DNA of 20,656 bases from Bifidobacterium breve (GCA_945907055.1 CAMDSG010000014.1:1-20656), one strand, 5' to 3'. Shown: positions 6,010 to 13,937, counted from the stretch's first letter. The notes: generated by a model not told the origin, from the sequence alone. A program made the numbers and translations.

Positions 6010-8820
6010 TCAGCCGAACCAACCAACTATGTCGACAATCACATGGACACTTCCGGTGTTGTTATAGAGCGAGATCGCACCTGCAGAGCCGATTGGTACA
6101 ACTACAAGATTGGGGGCTGTCTCTCCCGTGAATATATTGAGGTTTGAGGCTAAGGGCCGCAGCACCCCGGCAGGTGAAGCAGTTAGAAAAGTAGGGGCAT
6201 CTGAGCCTGTGGCGGTCAGATTGAAGACAACGGCGGTCGCCCATGCTGGTACCCCGGCAACCCCTCCAATTGTGAGAGGGCGAGACTCTCCCTGGGCAAT
6301 CGGTGCGTTGCTGTCACGAGTATCAAGCACGCGTACAGGGGCCTGCGCTACGAAACTGTCACCCGGATCTGCCCCGTACCAACCAACGACGTCTGCAACT
6401 ACCTCGACGTTGCCGGTCAGATTGAATAGCTCAACCTTGCCATCAGCACTCAACGCAGCAATGACCAAATTTGGGCGTGTTGCCGCCTCAGGCCAGTTAA
6501 GGCTTGAGGCTTGAGGGCGCGCCTCTCCGGCTGGCCAGACAGTAAGGAACGAGGGTGCCGTTGAGTCTGTAGCCGTAACGTTGATCACTGCAGCCGTTGC
6601 TCCGCTAACAGGGACCCCACCATGCCCAGCAACCGTTAGCGAACGCGTCTCACCTGCACCGAACGGTTCATTTACTGAGCCAATTGCGTTACGTGTGTCG
6701 AGTATTCGAGCTGGAGAAAGGGCGTGGAACTCGCTTCCACCCGCGCGCTGCACCCCACCGTCGTCATACCAACCAACGACATCAACCACAAGGTCGACTG
6801 AACCTGCAGCGTTAAAGAAACTAACCGCGCCATAAATCCCAAGCGCTGTCTGAGCAAGATTGGAGCGCGTCTGGTTCGGGAGCCAGTTAAGAGTTGAGGC
6901 AGTTGGGCGAGCGAATCCGGTGGGTGAGACTGTTAGAAACGATGAGACAGTTCCACCTGTGATCGTTATGTTCGCTGCAACGGCACTTACTCCCGCAGCT
7001 GGAATACCTGCAGTACTGAGCATCCCGAGAGGCCGCGTCTCACCTTGGCGCATAGAACCGCCCGAGACGCGTGTGTCGAGAACCCTTACTGGAGAAATTG
7101 GGTGATACCCGCCGGACGGAAGCCAAGTTAAAGCAAGCGAAACTCTCCCTGAAGCTGCGCCTTTGCCTGCAACCGCTATCAAATACCGCTGCCCTGCAAT
7201 CGCTGTGAAGGAGACGGCACTCGATGTACCGACAGAAATATTGTCCGAGGAGGCGACCTCCCCAAGCGCATCTACCGTGTTGCCGGTGTAGACGCCCAAT
7301 ACGGTGTCGATCGCTGATCCGATGGTCGCTAGACCGAGTGTTCCTGCGCTAGGAGCTGTGAAAGACCACCAAAGTGACCCTGCGCTAGTTACACCTGCGT
7401 GCAGAGGCTCGCCTACCTCGCGAGTGGCATTAACTGTCGAGGCACTGACAGGAGACGACAAGGCTGGTGATAGCGGTAGTGCGCGACCGAATGCATTCAT
7501 ACCAATAGCTGACCAGATATCGATTCGAGGTTTTCCATATGAGTCACCGAATGGGACAGAACCTGTTGCAGAGAGGCGCGCTGATGTCTCGCTGAGCGTG
7601 TCATTTGGATAGGCAACCCGCAATACAGCAAACGCTCCAACAACATGTGGAGTCGCCATAGACGTACCACTCGAGCTTGCGTAGCCGCCCCCAGGCACAG
7701 ACGAGATGATCGACTCCCCAGGCGCAAAATATGACGTCATGGAGTTGCGGTTTGAGAACGAGGAGACAACATTCGAGTTGTTAACACTCCCTACGCCGTA
7801 TACGCCGGTCATACATGCAGGGAAGGCAATGCTGCCCGAGTTGCCGTCGTTACCCGCAGCCGCAACTGTTGCGATGCCGACCGATCGAAGACGATTGACC
7901 GCCGCCATGTACCCGGAGTTCGTGGCGTCGGAGTCACACGTTGCTCGGTCCGAGTAAAGCGAGAACCCGAGGCTCAGATTTGCAGCAGCGATAGAGAAGT
8001 TTTCACGCTGCGCGTATACCCAATCGAGTCCTGCCATCTGATCAGAGGTCCAAGAAACGATCGAGCCGTTATAAGAGGAGAATATCTGCACGGCTAGCAC
8101 TGTCGCAGAAGGTGCAACGCCTTTCCTAGAAGAAGACTCACCGGCTGCAATACCAGCGACATGGGTCCCGTGGGTGCATTGGTTGGCGAACGTGCACGGC
8201 GCACCTGAACCAGATCCATACATGACCGTCGAGTTATTAGGGCAGTTACCACTGCGCGAGAAACATGCCTCCCCGACGACTTTGCCCGCAAGCATTGGGT
8301 GCGCTCCATCAACACCAGTATCAAGAATTGCGACGGTGGCCGCGCGCCCAAAAGCACCTGCGTCGCGCGCTGCAACACCGCCTATAGATGGAACAGAGTT
8401 GAGGAGCTCAATTGTTGCCGGACGGTCGAGCGATACTCCGACAACACTGTTAGCAGACCGGAGTTTGTCTAGTCCTTCAACCCCGAGGGTTAATGCAAGA
8501 GCAGGAATTGACGCATATCGACGCGTCACCTCTGCACCGCTCCCCGCCAACTCGTTAAGCAATTGGGCCTGGGCGTCATGAATGGTTGGGCTATCAGCAT
8601 CGGTAGCAACCCGCACAATTACTGGAACTTCGCTCTCTCGAAGCGCAATGCGCCCGAGATGATCTAATTGATTTTTAACCCGGGCCTCCGCCACGGGGCC
8701 AAGTCTCTTCTCAGCCGCATACGAGACCTCTCCCGCGAATGCGAACGCGACAAGGAGCACTAACGCCGCCGTAAAGACTCGCCGTGAGGCAAGCCCAGCA
8801 ATGGGTCGAGCGATTGTCAT
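6010..8820 (-). CDS. Secreted subtilisin-like serine protease (S8) with C-terminal LDTR/GWY repeats
   Basis: An exported protease of 936 residues. An N-terminal signal (cleavage likely near AxA about residue 35) is followed by an inhibitor-like prodomain, then the catalytic domain: Asp167 in AILDTGVDGAHP, His217 in THGTHVAGI, oxyanion Asn324 in AAAGNDG, and Ser387 in SGTSMATPHV. Residues about 458-566 form a beta-sandwich domain (VGEP...WWSFTAPSAG...DTVLGVYTGN...) also found three times in the divergent neighbour. Three repeats of about 110 residues close the protein (574-685, 699-815, 826-936), each opening with VRVLDTR or a close variant and ending DVVGWY or DIVGWF. There is no LPxTG or C-terminal membrane anchor. 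A TTG at 8841 is possible, but the ATG at 8820 has AGGAG 10 nt upstream and gives a better signal peptide. Confidence 0.92.
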   Translation of the reverse strand: MTIARPIAGLASRRVFTAALVLLVAFAFAGEVSYAAEKRLGPVAEARVKNQLDHLGRIALRESEVPVIVRVATDADSPTIHDAQAQLLNELAGSGAEVTRRYASIPALALTLGVEGLDKLRSANSVVGVSLDRPATIELLNSVPSIGGVAARDAGAFGRAATVAILDTGVDGAHPMLAGKVVGEACFSRSGNCPNNSTVMYGSGSGAPCTFANQCTHGTHVAGIAAGESSSRKGVAPSATVLAVQIFSSYNGSIVSWTSDQMAGLDWVYAQRENFSIAAANLSLGFSLYSDRATCDSDATNSGYMAAVNRLRSVGIATVAAAGNDGNSGSIAFPACMTGVYGVGSVNNSNVVSSFSNRNSMTSYFAPGESIISSVPGGGYASSSGTSMATPHVVGAFAVLRVAYPNDTLSETSARLSATGSVPFGDSYGKPRIDIWSAIGMNAFGRALPLSPALSSPVSASTVNATREVGEPLHAGVTSAGSLWWSFTAPSAGTLGLATIGSAIDTVLGVYTGNTVDALGEVASSDNISVGTSSAVSFTAIAGQRYLIAVAGKGAASGRVSLALTWLPSGGYHPISPVRVLDTRVSGGSMRQGETRPLGMLSTAGIPAAGVSAVAANITITGGTVSSFLTVSPTGFARPTASTLNWLPNQTRSNLAQTALGIYGAVSFFNAAGSVDLVVDVVGWYDDGGVQRAGGSEFHALSPARILDTRNAIGSVNEPFGAGETRSLTVAGHGGVPVSGATAAVINVTATDSTAPSFLTVWPAGEARPQASSLNWPEAATRPNLVIAALSADGKVELFNLTGNVEVVADVVGWYGADPGDSFVAQAPVRVLDTRDSNAPIAQGESRPLTIGGVAGVPAWATAVVFNLTATGSDAPTFLTASPAGVLRPLASNLNIFTGETAPNLVVVPIGSAGAISLYNNTGSVHVIVDIVGWFG

Positions 8821-9079
8821 TCTCTGATCACTCCTAGACAAATACTCCGAGGCTCCTACAGCGAGATCATCGGCATGAAACTTGAGCGCCTGAAGGCCTG
8901 ATCTAAGCAGTAATGCCCAAACTCAAGCCTGGATCGGTGCCGACCCCGCAGGAACTTAAGCATTGTCATCAATTCTCCTTGAGAAGAGCCTCAGAATCGA
9001 GGCTGACCGCAACTTTTTTCCTTGTTTAAAAGCAAGTCCAATGATAAAATTCACCTCTTAGCGGCCGGGGGCACTGGAA
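8821..9079. other. Divergent intergenic region between the two secreted peptidase genes
   Basis: This 259-nt spacer must hold promoters for both flanking genes. It contains CTTGAG at 8881 and 8979 and its complement CTCAAG at 8922, and a small hairpin AGCCTC/GAGGCT at 8987-9004 followed 9 nt later by six T on the plus strand. A plausible plus-strand promoter is listed separately. I see no convincing minus-strand promoter and no known riboswitch. Confidence 0.5.
9022..9050 (+). promoter_or_regulatory. Candidate sigma-70-type promoter for the metalloprotease gene
   Basis: TTGTTT at 9022-9027 and TAAAAT at 9045-9050 are 17 nt apart, placing a start near 9057 and a leader of about 23 nt. The -10 matches the consensus at five of six positions and the -35 at only three. 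GGGGG lies about 9 nt before the ATG as a possible ribosome binding site. Confidence 0.4.
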
Positions 9080-12000
9080 ATGAAGATACGCGCGATCCAC
9101 GTTGCACTCATTGCAGTCTTATTTGGATTAGGGACTGCCGCCGCGGAATTATGGAGTAACGAGCAGGTCAAAGGGTCTGTGTACGCTTCAATTGAGACTC
9201 GACCCTCCTCTCTACAGTCTCAGACCGATGAAGCCCGAGGCCTGGTTTACGACGGCCTAGAAATTCCGGAGGCAAACGGCCCGTGCTCGAGTAAGGGTTT
9301 ATTTGTCCTCACTGGTACGAACACCTGCAGCCACGGGCCGGACCCTGCCGACGCGGCGTTAGGTCTTGTGAAAGACACTCCGGTTGACACAGTCTCGTCC
9401 GAAATACTGCAGGCATACCCACCCAAACCCCTCCTGTGCGGAGGCTCCGGAGTCACAGGTAAACGCATCCAAGTGATGTATGTAAGGGCAAGCGATGTCC
9501 CTGATCGTTTTGAAACATTTCTACCGTCCTTTAAATTCTGGGCCAAACGGGTAGATGACATTGTCTCAGCGAGTGCCGCCGAGACGGGCGGTAACCGCCA
9601 CATTAGATTTGTTACGACTCCTGACGCAGACTGCGATTTAAGTGTCCTCAATGTGGTGGTGCCGCCAGACGCGGATGGCGACTTGACGAGCATGAAAGAG
9701 GCGCTCGACGACTTGGGATACAACTCCGTGAATCGAAAATACATGTTGTTTGTCGACGCCACCCATTACTGCGGAATAAGCAACACCGCAGATGACTCAA
9801 CTCCGGGTCTGGACAATCAGAGCAACTTTGGTCCAACATATGGGCGCGTTGACAGTGGATGTTGGAGTTCATTCGTTACTGCTCACGAGCTCATGCACAC
9901 CCTTGGAGGCGTGCAGCTAGACGCTCCAAACTCAAGCGGCAATTATCACTGCACCGATGAGTCGGACCGCATGTGCTATAGCGACGCACCGGGTTTCCCT
10001 GCAATGCAACAAATTTGCGACGAATCACACGAAGGCCTTTTCGACTGTAACCACGATGATTACTTCAACACCGACCCAGCGCCGGGCAGCTACCTAAGCA
10101 CTCACTGGAACTCCGCGAATAACCAATTCCTGAGCCAGAGCATTGCAGCAGCGCCGAACGATAATTTCGCATCTGCCGCCGTACTCGTCGGCGCCGGTGG
10201 AACTGAAATGGGCACCACCGTGGGGGCGACCCAGGAAAGCGGCGAGCCAAGCAGCGCTGGTTCAAGAAACTCGATCTGGTATTCGTATACGCCACCAGCG
10301 AATGGCAAATTGTCCATTGATACGTGTGGGAGCACTTTCAACGGCCTCCCGTTCAATACCCTTTATGTTGTCTACACCGGAGCCTCAGTTAATGCGCTGA
10401 CTCCAAAAATCGCGAGCGGAAATTTATGTGGAGAGGATATAAAGGGCTTGAACACATCGGTCCAAGCGGGGGTCACATATCGAATCAAGGTCGACGGTTA
10501 CGCCTGGGAGGTTGGCTATGTCGTATTAAATTGGAGTTTCGCCCCCGCTAACGACATGTTTGCATCCGCAGAAACGATCTCCGGCGGGGCCGGTAGTGCA
10601 GCAGGATCAACAGTCGGGGCGACTATTGAGACCGGCGAACCAGCGACAGGGGTCGGGGTACAACACTCGATCTGGTACTCATTTACTGCGCCAACAAATG
10701 GCTCCCTGTCACTCGATACTTGCGATAGTGCAGATCTCGACACGTTAATGCTCGTGTACACAGGGAACGCAGTAAATGCCCTAACTACGTTTGTCGGCAA
10801 CGACAACTCGTGCGGCCTTAAGTCAAGACTCATGACTCAAGTGACGGCCGGAGTTAAGTACAGCATAAAAATTGACGCATTTTCAGGGGCGGTTGGAGCT
10901 ACAACACTGACATGGTCATTTACGCCAGGCAACGATAATTTCGAGTCGTCTAATGCCCTTTCAGGTGTCACGGGAGTGTCATTTGGTTCGAATATTGGTG
11001 CTACTGAGCAGCGTGGGGAACCAGTCATTAGTTATGGCAGCGGGGCCTCTGTTTGGTACTCATATGTTCCCCAGTTGAGTGGAGAGTTGACGCTGGAGAC
11101 ATGCGGAAGCGGGTTTGACACTTTATTGGGGCTCTACACATCTACTGCACTACAAAGTAGCGTTCTCTCGCTCGCAACGGTCGCTACCGACGACGATTCA
11201 TGCGGTAACCAAGTATCACGGACAACAACCGCCGTCTCCTCTGGCGTTCCTTACAAGATCATGATCTCAGGGTTTGGCGGGGCGACCGGCTCCATCAAAC
11301 TCGCATGGTCTTTGATACCAACCGCAGCGGTCGGTAATGCAACTGTGGTTGAAGGAGACGGGGGAAGCGTTTTCATGATCTTCCCTGTACGTTTGTCAGG
11401 ACCCTCGCCCTCACCAGTAATACTTTCTTACTCAACATCAAACGGGTCGGCGCAGATAGCAGTGAAACCAGATTACGTGGCGGCAGTCTCTAAGAAATTG
11501 ACAATACCGTCTAACAAGACTGGAGGGGTCATCAAAATTGTTATCAACGGGGACGGGCAGACTGAACTCGATGAGGCATTCACTGTCAATATCACGTCAC
11601 CAATTGGCGCTTTCATCTCTAATGGCACCGGTACGGGCACGATCCTCAATGATGACGCATCAACGACACCGGTCGTCCGAATAGGAGATGTTGCCGTAGT
11701 TGAAGGCAACGCAGGGAGTTCCACTGCCGTATTCGATGTGACATTAGAGCAGGCCTCGAACGGAGTCGTCTCCGTGGCGTGGGCCACCGCTTCTGATACC
11801 GCAACCGCCGCGAGCGATTTCACGCCGGCATCTGGAGTGTTGTCATTCCCTGCCGGGGTGACCTCCAAGACAGTAAGCATCAACGTTATAAGCGACAACA
11901 TAACTGAATTCGACGAAGAATTTTTTGTGAATCTCCCTGCATCTAGTGGCGCTCTTATCGGAGATGGCAGCGGAGTCGGGACAATAATTGGCGACGACGC

Positions 12001-12691
12001 GTCTCCTGTGACTGCTATTAGCATTGGCGATGTCACACTTTCTGAAGGCGACTCCGCTAATCACGTAGCGACCTTTACCGTTACTTTGGCGACACCATCC
12101 CTTACTCAGGTGAGCGTTGTGTACAAGACATCTGCGTATAACGCAGCGGCTCTCAAGGACTACTTAACAACAAACGGAACTCTAAAAATTCCAGCCGGGT
12201 CGGTGACCGGGTCGATTTCCGTACCCATAATTGCAGATGGACTCGATGAAGGCGATGAGATGTTTCAAGTGACACTCACGACGCCAAGGGGCGGCGCAAC
12301 GCTCGGGCGATACATTGGAACTGGGAAAATTATCGACGATGACTCGCCCTCCGCCGTGATGAGCATCGGAGAAGGAAGCGTGATTGAAGGGCAAGACGGC
12401 TCCTATGCCGTAACTGTGTCGATCACACTCTCACAGCCGCAAGTTGTCGCATTCTCGGTTGTAGTCAACACATCGAACGGATCTGCCAGCAGCCTTGACT
12501 TCACCGCAGTAGTCAACAAATTAGTCATTATCAAACAAGGCGCCACCAATTCGACCTTCACGATCGATATCGCAGGGGAGAAAATCGTCGAGGGCTCTGA
12601 GTCCTTTACTCTGGCAATCTCGAATCCCTCAAATGGTGCAACTCTCGGACGTTCAACCGGGACGTACTCCATCTCCAACGACGACTCCTAG
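9080..12691 (+). CDS. Secreted metzincin-like metalloprotease with beta-sandwich and Calx-beta repeats
   Basis: A 1203-residue exported protein. Residues 1-22 are a signal peptide. The catalytic region carries AHELMHTLGGVQ at 268-279, a HExxH zinc motif (His269, Glu270, His273), and RMCYSD at 297-302, whose M-x-Y looks like a Met-turn. The position where metzincins have the third His or Asp is Gln279, so the third ligand is unclear; His290 in YHCTDES is a candidate. Many cysteines suggest disulfides. Three repeats of about 128 residues follow (359-487, 489-613, 616-745), each with NDxF, GATxExGEP, SxWYSxTP and DTLxxVYTG-like motifs, and then four Calx-beta domains (about 746-860, 864-974, 978-1089, 1092-1203) with VxEGxxG and TILNDD-type calcium-binding ends. 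No anchor is visible. It is divergent from the S8 protease gene, with which it shares the middle domain. Confidence 0.87.
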   Translation: MKIRAIHVALIAVLFGLGTAAAELWSNEQVKGSVYASIETRPSSLQSQTDEARGLVYDGLEIPEANGPCSSKGLFVLTGTNTCSHGPDPADAALGLVKDTPVDTVSSEILQAYPPKPLLCGGSGVTGKRIQVMYVRASDVPDRFETFLPSFKFWAKRVDDIVSASAAETGGNRHIRFVTTPDADCDLSVLNVVVPPDADGDLTSMKEALDDLGYNSVNRKYMLFVDATHYCGISNTADDSTPGLDNQSNFGPTYGRVDSGCWSSFVTAHELMHTLGGVQLDAPNSSGNYHCTDESDRMCYSDAPGFPAMQQICDESHEGLFDCNHDDYFNTDPAPGSYLSTHWNSANNQFLSQSIAAAPNDNFASAAVLVGAGGTEMGTTVGATQESGEPSSAGSRNSIWYSYTPPANGKLSIDTCGSTFNGLPFNTLYVVYTGASVNALTPKIASGNLCGEDIKGLNTSVQAGVTYRIKVDGYAWEVGYVVLNWSFAPANDMFASAETISGGAGSAAGSTVGATIETGEPATGVGVQHSIWYSFTAPTNGSLSLDTCDSADLDTLMLVYTGNAVNALTTFVGNDNSCGLKSRLMTQVTAGVKYSIKIDAFSGAVGATTLTWSFTPGNDNFESSNALSGVTGVSFGSNIGATEQRGEPVISYGSGASVWYSYVPQLSGELTLETCGSGFDTLLGLYTSTALQSSVLSLATVATDDDSCGNQVSRTTTAVSSGVPYKIMISGFGGATGSIKLAWSLIPTAAVGNATVVEGDGGSVFMIFPVRLSGPSPSPVILSYSTSNGSAQIAVKPDYVAAVSKKLTIPSNKTGGVIKIVINGDGQTELDEAFTVNITSPIGAFISNGTGTGTILNDDASTTPVVRIGDVAVVEGNAGSSTAVFDVTLEQASNGVVSVAWATASDTATAASDFTPASGVLSFPAGVTSKTVSINVISDNITEFDEEFFVNLPASSGALIGDGSGVGTIIGDDASPVTAISIGDVTLSEGDSANHVATFTVTLATPSLTQVSVVYKTSAYNAAALKDYLTTNGTLKIPAGSVTGSISVPIIADGLDEGDEMFQVTLTTPRGGATLGRYIGTGKIIDDDSPSAVMSIGEGSVIEGQDGSYAVTVSITLSQPQVVAFSVVVNTSNGSASSLDFTAVVNKLVIIKQGATNSTFTIDIAGEKIVEGSESFTLAISNPSNGATLGRSTGTYSISNDDS

Positions 12692-12757
12692 CAAGGCAAA
12701 CTCTGTTGCGAAGGCACAGGTTCGGGGAGCCGCGTGTAACCATTTTGGATTAATGGT

Positions 12758-12788
12758 TTGACAACTCTGAACACCCTTGTGGTACGGT
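12758..12788 (+). promoter_or_regulatory. Promoter of the SAM riboswitch transcript
   Basis: A perfect -35 hexamer TTGACA (12758-12763) and an actinobacterial-type -10 TACGGT (12783-12788, pattern TAnnnT) are separated by 19 nt. Transcription would start near 12795, directly at the first base of the riboswitch closing stem, which supports both assignments. Confidence 0.65.
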
Positions 12789-12795
12789 GATCGAA

Positions 12796-12875
12796 TCATC
12801 AAGACGATCTGAGGGACTTGGCCCGTTGAAGATCACCAACCGATTTCAAGTCGGTGGTAACGCCAAGATCGATGA
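12796..12875 (+). ncRNA. SAM-clan riboswitch (SAM-I/IV-like, lacking P4)
   Basis: The leader has the S-box core in order. P1 is TCATC (12796-12800) with GATGA (12871-12875). P2 is GATC (12806-12809) with GATC (12831-12834). A kink-turn-like internal loop TGA/GTTGAA follows, then GGG (12813-12815) with CCC (12822-12824). The loop CTTGG (12817-12821) is complementary to CCAAG (12863-12867), the SAM-I pseudoknot with a compensated base pair (classic CUGG/CCAG). The conserved CAACC (12837-12841) and GGTGGTAA (12853-12860) flank a short P3, ACCGA/TCGGT. P4 is absent, as in SAM-I/IV variants. The 3' strand of P1 overlaps the GAGGAG ribosome binding site, so ligand binding should close P1 and block translation. 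Confidence 0.85.
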
Positions 12876-12879
12876 GGAG
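12874..12879 (+). promoter_or_regulatory. Ribosome binding site overlapping riboswitch stem P1
   Basis: GAGGAG lies 7 nt before the ATG at 12887, and its first two bases are the last two of the P1 3' strand. This fixes the start codon and gives a direct translational switch. Confidence 0.7.
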
Positions 12880-12886
12880 CAACAAC

Positions 12887-13309
12887 ATGAGTAAAGAAAC
12901 CGTCTACGCACCCGGGCATTCCGTGCATTTCATACAAGCACGAAAGGCCCTAGAGGAATCTGGGCAATGGCAGTTAGTAAGCGTTATTGAGATAGGAGAA
13001 GGTGTTGTCACGCTTCAATTGAGTGGCGACATTGCCATCTGCAAATGCAGTGACACCACCCGGCTGCGAGAGCTGTTCGATACAGGACGAGTACCGGTGA
13101 ACCAGAATGGGCGTGTCGCTATTTTGGCACCACACAACGTATTGATCATCCCCTGTGCAGACGAGGACAGGATCTTCCCGCGACAAGCACCAATTAATGC
13201 GCTGGTCAATTACGTAGAAGATGGTGCCGCGTTGTGGTCACCAACCACAGATGGTGCATGGCACCTCTTCTCAGTTGCAGTTGATCTGCAACCGCTGTTG
13301 AAGAGTTAA
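12887..13309 (+). CDS. Unknown 140-residue protein controlled by a SAM riboswitch
   Basis: I do not recognise this protein. It is predicted cytosolic, with no signal peptide or membrane helix. It opens with HSVHFIQARKALEESGQWQ, probably an amphipathic helix, followed by an alternating hydrophobic, beta-rich middle (VSVIEIGEGVVTLQL, then ICKCSD with two close cysteines) and an Asn-Val-Leu-Ile-Ile-Pro-Cys strand. The C-terminal part has an aromatic stretch GAWHLFSVAVDL. An in-frame GTG at 12854 would add 11 residues but lies inside riboswitch stem P3, so I take the ATG with the spaced GAGGAG. It is a single-gene unit facing two convergent tRNA genes. The SAM-clan leader predicts a role in methionine, SAM or sulfur metabolism, or in methyl transfer, with expression when SAM is low; this is inferred from control only. 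Confidence 0.8.
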   Translation: MSKETVYAPGHSVHFIQARKALEESGQWQLVSVIEIGEGVVTLQLSGDIAICKCSDTTRLRELFDTGRVPVNQNGRVAILAPHNVLIIPCADEDRIFPRQAPINALVNYVEDGAALWSPTTDGAWHLFSVAVDLQPLLKS

Positions 13310-13319
13310 GCACCTAGGT

Positions 13320-13415
13320 CTCGGGTGCAGTGTGGCGGCGGGTTGTGGCCCAGTAAGTAGGGGATTTCTAATCGAGAATCGCCGACGTTCTCACTGCCTG
13401 TTCGCTGCACCCGAG
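13320..13415. other. Nested inverted repeats, possible terminator or structured RNA
   Basis: CTCGGGTGCAG (13320-13330) has an exact 11-bp complement CTGCACCCGAG (13405-13415). Inside it CGGCG (13336-13340) pairs with CGCCG (13380-13384), and GATTT (13363-13367) with GAATC (13375-13379) with one wobble. CAGTG/CACTG (13328/13392) is an alternative pairing. It follows the riboswitch-controlled gene by 10 nt and lies in front of convergent tRNA genes. No U-tract is present. Confidence 0.4.
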
Positions 13416-13503
13416 TTAGATGCTCAGCCGCCTCGGGGAACGCCTCACACGCTATGCCCTACTTTGGTCCATTCAGTGCAGGGATTAGGTACATACCTGC
13501 GAG

Positions 13504-13576
13504 TGGGGCCGGAAGGGATCGAACCTTCGACCGAGGGATTATGAGTCCCCTGCTCTAACCACTGAGCTACGGCCCC
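13504..13576 (-). tRNA. tRNA with CAU anticodon, probably Ile2 (lysidine) rather than Met
   Basis: A full cloverleaf of 73 nt without encoded CCA. Acceptor GGGGCCG/CGGCCCC is perfect, the D-stem is GCTC/GAGC, the anticodon stem GGGGA/TCCCT has one G-U pair and loop CTCATAA, and the T-stem GAAGG/CCTTC has loop TTCGATC. The discriminator is A. The anticodon stem lacks the three G-C pairs of initiator tRNA. The D-loop through variable region (AGTGGTTAGAGCAG..GACTCATAATC..GGTC) is strikingly like E. coli tRNA-Ile2, whose C34 is changed to lysidine to read AUA, so Ile2 is my preference over elongator Met. Confidence 0.93.
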
Positions 13577-13631
13577 GCACTCTGCATCGTAGAGCAGAGG
13601 AGCACAGAATAACGGGTGCGAGGCGCGAGAA

Positions 13632-13655
13632 CGCCCGACCCTTATGGGTCGGGCG
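13632..13655 (-). terminator. Strong hairpin after tRNA-Asn
   Basis: CGCCCGACCC and GGGTCGGGCG form a perfect 10-bp GC-rich stem around a TTAT loop, starting 8 nt after the 3' end of tRNA-Asn on the minus strand. There is no U-tract, as is common for actinobacterial tRNA terminators. It separates the two tRNA genes and could also stop plus-strand transcripts. Confidence 0.65.
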
Positions 13656-13662
13656 CACAAAG

Positions 13663-13735
13663 CTCCGGGGGAGAGACTCGAACTCTCAACCTAGCGGTTA
13701 ACAGCCGCTCGCTCTGCCAATTGAGCTACCCCGGA
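13663..13735 (-). tRNA. tRNA-Asn (GTT)
   Basis: A 73-nt cloverleaf without encoded CCA. Acceptor TCCGGGG/CCCCGGA, D-stem GCTC/GAGC, anticodon stem AGCGG/CCGCT with loop CTGTTAA (anticodon GUU), T-stem GAGAG/CTCTC with loop TTCGAGT, and discriminator G. All stems are perfect. Confidence 0.97.
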
Positions 13736-13937
13736 ATCCATACCCAATGGGCATGAGGGCGCCACATTACCAGCCTCGTACCTGCCCGATGCCACCCGAC
13801 GCATCGCAGAAGTAAAGGACCAATTTCTCGCCAAGCCTTGGGCCCGCCTATGGACTAATACTCGTCCCCTCACTCTCCCCTGCTCTCCTCCTGCTCACCC
13901 TCGGAGAGGTCATGCTCGCGTGTTGCTGGCTCCAAAT

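Noticed and set aside
8981..9020. Hairpin and T-run in the divergent peptidase spacer as a terminator
   Set aside because: The T-run is 9 nt away from a 6-bp stem and no plus-strand gene ends upstream of it, so a terminator role has no support.
11473..12036. Open frame of 187 codons on the minus strand within the Calx-beta region
   Set aside because: It is opposite a clear repeat protein; its Thr/Ala/Val-rich composition mirrors the Calx-beta codons.
12854..12886. In-frame GTG that would start the riboswitch-controlled protein 11 codons earlier
   Set aside because: It lies inside stem P3 and the pseudoknot strand of the riboswitch, and no ribosome binding site precedes it, while the ATG at 12887 has GAGGAG at 7 nt.
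13504..13735. tRNA 3' ends as possible integration sites (attL/attR) for a mobile element
   Set aside because: I found no second copy of either tRNA 3' end in the window and no integrase, transposase or phage gene nearby.
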